This document shows positions 1 to 6,361 of a DNA stretch of 10,920 nucleotides, one piece after another. Origin of the DNA: Acidobacteriota bacterium (GTDB taxonomy: Bacteria > Acidobacteriota > Terriglobia > Terriglobales > Acidobacteriaceae); contig JAFAPG010000132.1 of NCBI GenBank assembly GCA_019247235.1, positions 1 to 10,920 on the forward strand, read 5' to 3'. The first letter of the stretch is position 1. Each line of letters starts with the position of its first letter. The position numbers and the translations under genes are program-made. The notes under the pieces were generated by a model. The model saw nothing but the letters and a program-made list of their open reading frames with translations. It had not been told where the DNA came from and ran no database searches.

Positions 1-1
1 C

Positions 2-709
2 CGCTTCGGCTGGAAGGCACAAAACAAATCGCTGCACATCTTTAGCGGCGAGGCTTACAACGTAGAGATGGGGATTACGAACGAGCTGTTTCAGAATGAG
101 CGTCCGAATCCGGAAGAGGACCAACTAGGATTGGGGCTTCCGGCGAATTGCCTGAATCTCACCGGAACGGGTTATCCAGAAGACAGGTCCAACCCGCTTG
201 CCTCACCCAATGCGGCTGTACTGGATGATGTATCGGCATTTGCCAATTTCGCGCGTTTCCTGGCGCCGCCCCCTCCTGGTCCGGTGATTCTCAACGGGCA
301 GCAGGTGCCTGCGGCCACTATCGCAGCGGGAGCGGCGGTGTTCAATTCGATTGGTTGCGCTACGTGTCACAATCCAAGTCCGGGCAAAACGCAAGTTTCA
401 AACTTCGTGCCCGAGCTGAGCGATCAGCCGGTACCCGCATATTCCGATTTTGAGTTGCATCACATGGGCACCGGTTTCGCGGATAACGTCGGGCAGGGTA
501 ATGCCGGAGGAGACCAGTTCCGCACTGCTCCTTTGTGGGGTTTAGGACAGCGTATCTTCCTTAACCACGATGGGCGCAACCTCAGTGTGCCTGCGGCTAT
601 CCAGAATCATCAAAGTAATGGAAGCGAAGCCAACACTGTGATCACTAATTACAATAATCTCAATGCCACACAGAAACAGGAGTTAATCGATTTCCTGCGC
701 TCCCTATAA
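2..709 (+). CDS. Di-haem oxidoreductase (DUF1111 / DHOR family), C-terminal fragment
   Basis: The reading frame is open from the left window edge, so the start and the first haem domain are missing. The first visible residues (RFGWKAQNKS, then AYNVEMGITNELF) lie well inside the family's conserved core. A c-type haem site CATCH is at 356-370. It is followed by the family signature HHMGTGFAD, then FRTAPLWGLG, and NHDGR near the C-terminus. The protein ends in the usual ELIDFLRSL tail. Family knowledge: these are periplasmic two-haem c-type proteins related to the MauG/cytochrome c peroxidase superfamily, often found near imelysin-like genes. The true substrate is generally unknown. The Met in HHMG is a plausible distal haem ligand (inference). 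An intrinsic terminator follows 10 bases after the stop, so this is the last gene of its transcript. The assignment to family is firm, the precise reaction is not. Confidence 0.88.
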   Translation, partial: RFGWKAQNKSLHIFSGEAYNVEMGITNELFQNERPNPEEDQLGLGLPANCLNLTGTGYPEDRSNPLASPNAAVLDDVSAFANFARFLAPPPPGPVILNGQQVPAATIAAGAAVFNSIGCATCHNPSPGKTQVSNFVPELSDQPVPAYSDFELHHMGTGFADNVGQGNAGGDQFRTAPLWGLGQRIFLNHDGRNLSVPAAIQNHQSNGSEANTVITNYNNLNATQKQELIDFLRSL

Positions 710-719
710 GAGTGTGCTT

Positions 720-757
720 GGCTGGCGAGATGTCCGCGCATCTCGCCAGCTCTTCTG
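720..757 (+). terminator. Intrinsic terminator after the di-haem oxidoreductase gene
   Basis: A perfect 12-bp inverted repeat, GCTGGCGAGATG (721-732) and CATCTCGCCAGC (739-750), encloses a 6-base loop. It is followed directly by TCTTCT. It begins 11 bases after the TAA of the upstream gene. The T run is interrupted, so it may be less efficient than a classical terminator, but the stem is by far the strongest hairpin I found in the window. Confidence 0.72.
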
Positions 758-825
758 CCGCGGTAGATATACGCATGTAGCAAAAGAATGGGCGTTTCTG
801 ACGCCGGCTTTCTCCGGAAATAGGC

Positions 826-1827
826 ATGTACACTCGATGTCTCACCTGCCTTGCTGTGAATGCCTTTCTGGTATTGTCGCTGAGCTGGGGGCAAGTCACT
901 CACGCCCAACAATACTCGGTCTCGGCGAGTCCGCCGGCCGCAACCAGCGTTCCCAAGGGAGTCATTCTGGTTAAAGGCGCCTGGTCGAGCGCAAGCGATT
1001 CGGTAACTCCTCTGCCCGAGGATGGGAAGATAGTCGACAACATTTATCGCAATGCTTACTTCGGTATGAGCTGGGCGCTGCCTGGAGATTGGACGCAGAA
1101 ATACAATGGTCCGCCTCCTTCAGACCAGGGGCGCTATGTGCTGGCGGAAATCGTACCCGCCGACACATTTATGGGACGGTCTCGTGGAAGTGTGCTGATT
1201 ACCGCCGACGATCTATTTTTTACTGCCTTCCCGGCCACCCGTGGAGAGGAACTTATCGACTTCACCAAAGACCATCTGCAATCCGCCTACAAGGTGGAAC
1301 ATCCACCGGCACAGATGACGTTCGAAGGACGATCGCTTCGGTTCTTCGCCTACTGGTCTCCGGCGGCCGAGCTGCATTGGTACGTGTTCGCCACCCAGAT
1401 ACGCTGTCACGCCATAGAAATCGTGCTCAGCAGCAGCGACACCAAGCTTATCCAAAGATTGATGCACGATTTGAACGCAATGACGTTTCCTTTGGAAGAC
1501 GCGTTGGCGGACGGGGATACGATTCCAGTCTGTGTCAAGGACTATGCGAATGGAAGCAACGTTATAAGCCGTGTTGATCCGGTCTTCTCCGAGCGCCGTT
1601 TCAATGCTGTCCCGGTACGGATCGTCATAGGCAAAGATGGCAAGGTCAAACACATTCACTCTCTGAGTGCCTTTCCTGACCAGGCGAAAGCTATTGTTGA
1701 GGCCCTTGCTCAGTGGCGCTTCAGGACCTATCTCAGGCATGGTGTGCCGGTGGAGGTGGAGACCGGCATCCAGTTTGGGTATCTAGGCAGCGCGCCAATG
1801 TCTGACGTCAGGGCGCGCAGGCAATAA
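826..1827 (+). CDS. Secreted protein with TonB C-terminal-like domain
   Basis: Exact function is unknown. Of 333 residues, 1-27 form a Sec signal peptide: a hydrophobic run (FLVLSLSWG) and a likely cleavage after THA|QQ. Residues about 73-222 form a compact domain opening with YRNAYFGMSWALPGDW and containing FFAYWSPAAELHWYVF. It looks like a PsbP/DUF1795-type alpha-beta domain, but this is a weak fold guess. Residues about 262-317 match the TonB C-terminal pattern: VPVRIVIGKDGKV, then ALAQWRFRTY and PVEVETGIQF. C194 and C236 could form a periplasmic disulfide. The ATG at 826 is the first ATG after an in-frame stop at 799-801 and it places the signal peptide correctly. The Shine-Dalgarno sequence is poor. 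It lies 69 bases after the upstream terminator, so it should have its own promoter. It may be cotranscribed with the next gene, whose preferred start is 76 bases downstream. Confidence 0.8.
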   Translation: MYTRCLTCLAVNAFLVLSLSWGQVTHAQQYSVSASPPAATSVPKGVILVKGAWSSASDSVTPLPEDGKIVDNIYRNAYFGMSWALPGDWTQKYNGPPPSDQGRYVLAEIVPADTFMGRSRGSVLITADDLFFTAFPATRGEELIDFTKDHLQSAYKVEHPPAQMTFEGRSLRFFAYWSPAAELHWYVFATQIRCHAIEIVLSSSDTKLIQRLMHDLNAMTFPLEDALADGDTIPVCVKDYANGSNVISRVDPVFSERRFNAVPVRIVIGKDGKVKHIHSLSAFPDQAKAIVEALAQWRFRTYLRHGVPVEVETGIQFGYLGSAPMSDVRARRQ

Positions 1828-1903
1828 GTCGTAGAAGTACGCAATTCGTCGTAGTTTGCGGAAGCAAGAGGAAGGCAGATTAGAAAGGGCGCTGTCAGAG
1901 GCG

Positions 1904-3193
1904 ATGTCTTGGGTCGCGCAATCTTTCGTCATCCTGATGTGCGTGGTGGCGCCTTCCCCTGCGGCTGATTTCCTCACTGGCGTAGTTCACAACGCTAGCA
2001 GGGCCCAACTTGCAGCGGGAGATCAGGTGATCCTCTTTGATCTCAACCAACATGCGCGTGAGGAAGCCCGCAGCAAGACCAACTCGCAGGGAACTTTCAT
2101 GCTCGCGTTACGAGACCCGGGCCGTCCTCACTTAGTCAGAGTTATTCATCAGGGCATTAATTACGACACACGAGTTTCTGCCGGCGGAACAATTTCCATC
2201 GATGTCTTCGATTCGACAACCAAAGCACATGGCATTAGCGGCAGCATCGAAATTATCCGCGCCGGCATACGTGGAGACGTTCTCCACATCTCGGACATGC
2301 TGGAGCTCAGGAACGAGTCCAGTCCGCCTGTCATCCAGGCGGGTCAGCGCAGTTTTGAGGTCTATCTACCAAGCGATGCAATCCTCGAGTCGGTACTGGC
2401 TGCTGGTCCCGAGAATACTGCGGCTTCGATCTCGGCCGCGTCTGTCCAAGGCGAACCCGGACACTACACAGTGAACTTCCCCGTGCGTCCGGGAGCAACT
2501 AAATTTGCCTTTAATTACGATGTGCCATATAACGGGCGCGTAAAATTTCGGGCAAAACGCATCTACCCCTTCCAGCAATTGGCAGTCATGGTTCCTTCGA
2601 CCATGACGTTCACTGGCAAGTCTTTGGGCTTTCAGGCACTCTCCGTCGGCAACATTCACTACCATGTCGAGGCGGCGGAAAACGTCCAGGCGGGAGTAGT
2701 GCTTGAATTTGAAATCTCAGGGCCTAGGACGCTTCGGGCAATGCCCGCGAATAATCGGCCCTTGTCTAATCCGCCGGCTGAGAGTGCAGCCAACTCGGTA
2801 TTGGCAATGGCTGCCGGAACTCCTCTAACTCCAAACACAGTTGCTATCGTTGCCCAAGCACAGAAAATTGCCGGACGCTCCTCGAGGGTGTGGTGGGCTT
2901 TGGCATGCGTCGCACTGATCGGGTTCCCGGTATGCGTCTTTCTTCTCTGGAGATGGAGGCGGCTCGAGCGCCGCACGATAGTTTCCCCTATCACGCCAGC
3001 ACAGCTGGCGCAACGATCTGTATATCTCGTGGATTCACTGAAAGACACTCTCTTTCAACTGGAAGCCGGTCACGTGCAGGGTGCCATTACGAGCGATGAC
3101 TATATCTCGGCCAAGCAAGCGCTAGAGATGACTATCCGCCAGGCGTTAACGCGTACAGCGAAGCGGCAAAGCACCGGGCGCGCCGTTCAATGA
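1904..3193 (+). CDS. Membrane-anchored protein, carboxypeptidase-regulatory-like N-terminus
   Basis: Not recognised as a named gene. From the ATG at 1904 it has 429 residues. Residues 1-21 look like a signal peptide (QSFVILMCVVAPSPA|AD). Residues 24-103 resemble a carboxypeptidase-regulatory/beta-sandwich domain (LTGVVHNASRAQL, then KTNSQGTFMLALRDPG). Residues 110-275 are a beta-rich portion. A low-complexity Ala/Pro/Asn linker spans about 278-320, and one transmembrane helix about 329-351 (WALACVALIGFPVCVFLLW) is followed by the positive cluster RWRRLERR. Residues 365-429 form a helical tail (LVDSLKDTLFQLEAGHVQG). Topology: most of the protein lies outside the inner membrane, with a short cytoplasmic tail. 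The frame also stays open to a TTG at 1856. I prefer 1904 because it puts the signal sequence at the very N-terminus. An SD-like AGAGGAAGG at 1867-1875 fits neither start well. The neighbouring secreted protein may be a partner (inference). Confidence 0.8.
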   Translation: MSWVAQSFVILMCVVAPSPAADFLTGVVHNASRAQLAAGDQVILFDLNQHAREEARSKTNSQGTFMLALRDPGRPHLVRVIHQGINYDTRVSAGGTISIDVFDSTTKAHGISGSIEIIRAGIRGDVLHISDMLELRNESSPPVIQAGQRSFEVYLPSDAILESVLAAGPENTAASISAASVQGEPGHYTVNFPVRPGATKFAFNYDVPYNGRVKFRAKRIYPFQQLAVMVPSTMTFTGKSLGFQALSVGNIHYHVEAAENVQAGVVLEFEISGPRTLRAMPANNRPLSNPPAESAANSVLAMAAGTPLTPNTVAIVAQAQKIAGRSSRVWWALACVALIGFPVCVFLLWRWRRLERRTIVSPITPAQLAQRSVYLVDSLKDTLFQLEAGHVQGAITSDDYISAKQALEMTIRQALTRTAKRQSTGRAVQ

Positions 3194-3584
3194 GGTTCTC
3201 GGTCCGCACCAAGAACGCGTAGAACCGCGGGGTCGTGGGTAGTGGCCGAATTCTCATGCTATAGAGAACGATCGCTCTAAGATGCCTTGCCTATTGTAAA
3301 GCTCTCAGTGTCGGTAAATGCTTTCGCGCACCTTCCGCACGCTCCGACCCCCATGTATGACCTTTGCCCCTAACGTAGGTTACCTCTACTTAAGGGATCG
3401 AGGGCTCACCCGTACGACCTTTGCTCTTCTTGCCGAGCAGTTCAACTCGCTCTGCTGAGTTCAATGTCTCGCCTTGGCTGTTTGCCAGACGAGTACCTAT
3501 CGAAACAAAGAGATTCGTCGACTGGAAGAAGCACCTCACCAAGGTAACCTCTCCCGGGTGTACCCACATAGTAAAATCCCCTGC
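3194..3584. other. Intergenic region before moxR, with small repeats
   Basis: No gene is supported in these 391 bases. Visible structure: (1) two 13-base direct repeats GTAYGACCTTTGC at 3355-3367 and 3412-3424; (2) two 9-base dyads, AGGTTACCT at 3377-3385 and AGGTAACCT at 3542-3550, which are reverse complements of each other; (3) two overlapping, mutually exclusive short hairpins at 3436-3461; (4) a candidate -10 TAAAAT at 3572-3577. A weak GGTTCT/AGAACC inverted repeat (3194-3199, 3221-3226) follows the upstream stop but has no T run. I see no convincing terminator for the upstream gene. Confidence 0.55.
3542..3577 (+). promoter_or_regulatory. Candidate moxR promoter with upstream GGTAACCTC element
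   Basis: TAAAAT at 3572-3577 matches the -10 consensus at five of six positions and lies 7 bases before the preferred moxR ATG (3585). No good -35 box is present at 16-18 bases. Instead GGTAACCTC (3543-3551) sits 20 bases upstream of the -10, the same arrangement as before lepA. This rests on pattern matching only. Confidence 0.35.
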
Positions 3585-4544
3585 ATGGCATTAGAAGCTG
3601 TCATCGCTGCCGCGCATCGCGCCGCACGGCTAGAAAATGAGCTGAGGAAAATCATACGCGGGAAGGATGAGGTCGTTCGCTTAGCCCTGGTTTCCATTCT
3701 CGCGCACGGGCACCTTTTGATTGAAGGCGTTCCCGGAGTGGGGAAGACCACCTTAGCGCACGCGTTGGCGCGAGCTCTGGGGGCGAGCTTTCAACGCGTC
3801 CAGTTCACCAGCGACATGCTGCCCTCCGATATCATCGGCATTCCCATTTATTCCATTGCCGAGCAGAAGTTTGAATTCAAACGCGGACCGATTTTTACCA
3901 ATGTACTGCTGGCGGACGAGATCAATCGCACCACCCCCAAAACCCAATCGGCGTTGCTTGAGGCTATGAACGAGGGCCAGGTTACGGTCGACGCTCACTC
4001 CTACCAACTGCCCGAGCCGTTTTTGGTCATCGCCACGCAAAATCCCGTCGAGCACCATGGCACGTATCCCCTGCCTGAATCCCAGCTGGATCGCTTTCTC
4101 ATGCGCGTGCATATGGGTTATCCGGATAGTCAATCCGAACGTGCCATTCTTCGCGCCGAAGCCGGGTCGGCTCAGCTGGATAAGCTGGATGCGGTGCTGA
4201 CCGGCGCCGATGTTCTTGAAATGCAGCAGGTCGTTACCCAGGTGGAGGTGGATGACGCGCTTGTCGATTACGCTCTCGAAATCGTGCACCGCACCCGTCA
4301 CCACGAGAAACTAATCTTGGGGGTCTCACCACGCGGATCGCAGATGTTCTATCGCGCCGCGCAAGCCATGGCTTTTCTGGACGGACGCGGATTCTGCGTG
4401 CCTGAAGATTTCAAACCGCTTGCCGTACCCGTCTTCGCCCATCGGGTGGCGGTACACGGATTGCACTCCTCCGGTGTAAAGAAGGCGGTGCGCGCCGAAG
4501 AAGTGATTGCAGAAATTCTCGACTCGGTTCCGGTGCCTGTCTAA
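3585..4544 (+). CDS. MoxR-family AAA+ ATPase
   Basis: This is a 319-residue cytoplasmic AAA+ ATPase of the MoxR group, which act as chaperone-like ATPases that activate or insert cofactors into partner proteins. Walker A is GVPGVGKT (48-55), Walker B VLLADE (108-112 region) followed by INRTTPKTQSALLEAM, and sensor 1 is in IATQNPVEHHGTYPLPESQL (about 149-168). The C-terminal lid carries SPRG (248-251). All key ATPase residues are intact. The frame continues upstream to a TTG at 3474. I chose the ATG at 3585 because MoxR homology starts right after it (MALEAVIAAAHRA) and the extra 37 residues look non-coding. No Shine-Dalgarno precedes 3585, and a -10-like TAAAAT at 3572 makes a leaderless mRNA possible. 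Most MoxR genes are followed by DUF58, transglutaminase-like or VWA-protein genes; none is present here, so its client cannot be read from context. Confidence 0.92.
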   Translation: MALEAVIAAAHRAARLENELRKIIRGKDEVVRLALVSILAHGHLLIEGVPGVGKTTLAHALARALGASFQRVQFTSDMLPSDIIGIPIYSIAEQKFEFKRGPIFTNVLLADEINRTTPKTQSALLEAMNEGQVTVDAHSYQLPEPFLVIATQNPVEHHGTYPLPESQLDRFLMRVHMGYPDSQSERAILRAEAGSAQLDKLDAVLTGADVLEMQQVVTQVEVDDALVDYALEIVHRTRHHEKLILGVSPRGSQMFYRAAQAMAFLDGRGFCVPEDFKPLAVPVFAHRVAVHGLHSSGVKKAVRAEEVIAEILDSVPVPV

Positions 4545-4709
4545 CCGCATTACTGTCACTCCCGCTCGTCACTCTATTCCAGGCGGGGCCTGACGAAGCT
4601 CGGTCGACGCTAAACTAGCGTGGATACCGGCTTGGGCCAGGAAAGGGCTCGCCGGCCGTTGGCCAGTTAACATGAGCTCGGACACGACGCATTCATTTAC
4701 TATCAAATC

Positions 4710-5195
4710 GTGACGTGGCTGCGATTTGTACTCATGTTGGCACTGGCAACTTGGCTGGGCGCTCTCGTCTTCTTTCCCATCACGGCGGCGACCGCCTTCT
4801 CCGTGTTACCCACCCCGCATCTGGCGGGAATGGTTGTCCGTAACTCGTTGCGGGCTCTTCATTCTCTAGGTCTACTCGCGGGCAGCATATTTTTGGCCTC
4901 GTCTCTCTTCTACGATCGCGCGCTCGACGGCCGCTTCCGCTGGCTTCGCGGCACTCACGCGGGAGTGCTTCTCATGCTCTCACTGACGGCGGTTTCGCAG
5001 TTCTGGATTATTCCCCATATGGATGCGCTCCGAGCTTCGGCCGGAGAGATGGCCTGGCTTCAACCGACCAATCCAGTTCGTCTTGAATTTGACCGTCTGC
5101 ACGCTCGCTCGGTCGACGTCGAAGGAGCCACCCTAGCCGTGGGACTCATCGTGCTGTATCTCACCTCCCGGCGCTTTGCGTCCCCGAGCTCATAG
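4710..5195 (+). CDS. DUF4149-type four-helix inner-membrane protein
   Basis: 161 residues with four hydrophobic segments at roughly 5-30, 48-68, 82-101 and 136-152. The pattern FDRLHARSVDVEGATLAVGL (127-146), a short LH-containing turn followed by the last helix, is typical of DUF4149/TMEM205-like proteins, as is the opening RFVLMLALATWLGALVFFP. Function in bacteria is unknown. The start is a GTG at 4710. There is an in-frame stop at 4668-4670 and no ATG, GTG or TTG between it and 4710, so the only serious alternative is the internal ATG at 4734, which would clip the first helix. No Shine-Dalgarno is obvious. It lies 165 bases after moxR and 73 bases before ychF on the same strand; whether it shares a transcript with either is not clear from sequence. 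Confidence 0.8.
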   Translation: MTWLRFVLMLALATWLGALVFFPITAATAFSVLPTPHLAGMVVRNSLRALHSLGLLAGSIFLASSLFYDRALDGRFRWLRGTHAGVLLMLSLTAVSQFWIIPHMDALRASAGEMAWLQPTNPVRLEFDRLHARSVDVEGATLAVGLIVLYLTSRRFASPSS

Positions 5196-5268
5196 TTTGA
5201 AAATCCGAGGATCATTTATTCTTTTGTTGGATTGAGCGGATAACGCACTTCGAAGGATGGCTCTCTGG

Positions 5269-6351
5269 ATGAAAACTGGAATTATTGGCCTGCCGCAGGT
5301 AGGGAAAACATCTCTGTTTCGCATTCTTACCAAAGCCGATCTGTCGGCTTCGCGTGGCAATCCTCGGGAGGCGCATGTAGGCGTGGCCAAAGTCCCAGAC
5401 GAGCGTCTCGACCGCCTGGCAGCTTTATTCAACCCTAAGAAATTGACCCACACCGCGGTCGACTACTTGGACGTAGGGGCGATCGGACAAGAAGCACTCA
5501 AGGAATCCAGCTACCTCGGATATCTTCGCAATGTCGATGCTCTTGCCCACGTGGTTCGCGCTTTTGAAGAGGAATCCATTCCCCATGTTGGCTCAATCGA
5601 CCCCTTGCGCGATGTAAAGAATGTGGAATTTGACCTGATGGTCAGCGACCTCGGGCAAATCGAAAAACGTCTGGAAAGGGTCGGCAAAGATCTTAAGAAG
5701 ATGCGCTCGGCAGAGTTGGAAAAAGAGGCGGAGTTGCTCGAACGGGCAAAAGCCCATCTCGAACAGGAACGCCCCTTGCGCGAACTGGAGATGACGGTTG
5801 AGGATAAAAAGCGCTTTCGCGGGTTCATGTTTCTCAGCGAAAAACCTATTCTCTACGTCTTGAATATTGGCGAGAGCACCCAGCTGGGCGACAATCTGAA
5901 TGGCGCCATCCCCAAGTATCGCCTTTCCGAAATTGCATCCAGGACCCAGGCTGGTGCCACGGCAATCTGCGGAAAAGTGGAAGCCGAGCTCTCCGAGATG
6001 ACCGACGCTGATGCCGAGGAATTTCTTGCCAGTTATGGTCTGCGAGAGAGCGGATTACGGCGGCTGGTGCGAACGACCTACGAGCTTCTTGGGTTGATTT
6101 CGTTCTTTACCGTCGGCGAGGACGAATGTCGCGCCTGGACCATCCCACGGCATACGCGCGCGGTTGAGGCCGCCGGCGCCATCCATTCAGACCTCGAAAA
6201 ACATTTCATCCGCGCCGAGACCATACGCTGGGATCAACTGCTCGATGCTGGTTCCGAGGCCAATGCACGTGGTCGCGGCACTCTGCGACTCGAAGGTAAG
6301 GATTACATCGTGGAAGACGGTGACGTGCTCCACATCCGTCATTCTGGGTAG
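5269..6351 (+). CDS. ychF: YchF/OLA1-family ATPase, divergent form
   Basis: 360 residues. The family is an Obg-related, ribosome-associated P-loop NTPase that prefers ATP to GTP and is linked to stress responses. P-loop GLPQVGKTS is at 7-15. NIGE (199-202) is in the place of the family's NxxE base-recognition motif. The catalytic-type His of YchF (E. coli H114) is kept as H106 in SIPHV. A helical, charged segment covers about 125-180, and the C-terminal TGS domain (about 280-358) contains CRAWTIPRHT and EGKDYIVEDGDVLH. Unlike E. coli, the G3 motif DIAG is replaced by DYLD and the glycine-rich switch II loop is lost. I chose the ATG at 5269: AAGGA at 5253-5257 lies 11 bases upstream, and it overlaps the alternative ATG at 5257, so it cannot serve that one. 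The 3' end converges on murC with 10 bases between stop codons. Confidence 0.93.
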   Translation: MKTGIIGLPQVGKTSLFRILTKADLSASRGNPREAHVGVAKVPDERLDRLAALFNPKKLTHTAVDYLDVGAIGQEALKESSYLGYLRNVDALAHVVRAFEEESIPHVGSIDPLRDVKNVEFDLMVSDLGQIEKRLERVGKDLKKMRSAELEKEAELLERAKAHLEQERPLRELEMTVEDKKRFRGFMFLSEKPILYVLNIGESTQLGDNLNGAIPKYRLSEIASRTQAGATAICGKVEAELSEMTDADAEEFLASYGLRESGLRRLVRTTYELLGLISFFTVGEDECRAWTIPRHTRAVEAAGAIHSDLEKHFIRAETIRWDQLLDAGSEANARGRGTLRLEGKDYIVEDGDVLHIRHSG

Positions 6352-6361
6352 CGGGTCTGAC

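Noticed and set aside
1213..1740. 175-codon minus-strand open frame
   Set aside because: Antisense to the secreted TonB-C-domain protein, which has a clear signal peptide and domain pattern.
1803..1810. TGACGTCA palindrome
   Set aside because: Lies inside coding sequence near the end of the secreted-protein gene; no second copy nearby.
3474..3584. 37-residue N-terminal extension of MoxR from a TTG
   Set aside because: No ribosome site, no family similarity, and it would place the conserved start deep inside the protein.
3753..4304. 183-codon minus-strand open frame
   Set aside because: Antisense to the MoxR ATPase domain.
4607..4621. 6-bp hairpin ACGCTA-AAC-TAGCGT after moxR
   Set aside because: AT-containing short stem with no T run; too weak to call a terminator.
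5197..5222. TTGAAA and TATTCT as a ychF promoter
   Set aside because: Spacing is 14 bases, too short for a standard promoter, and no better pair was found.
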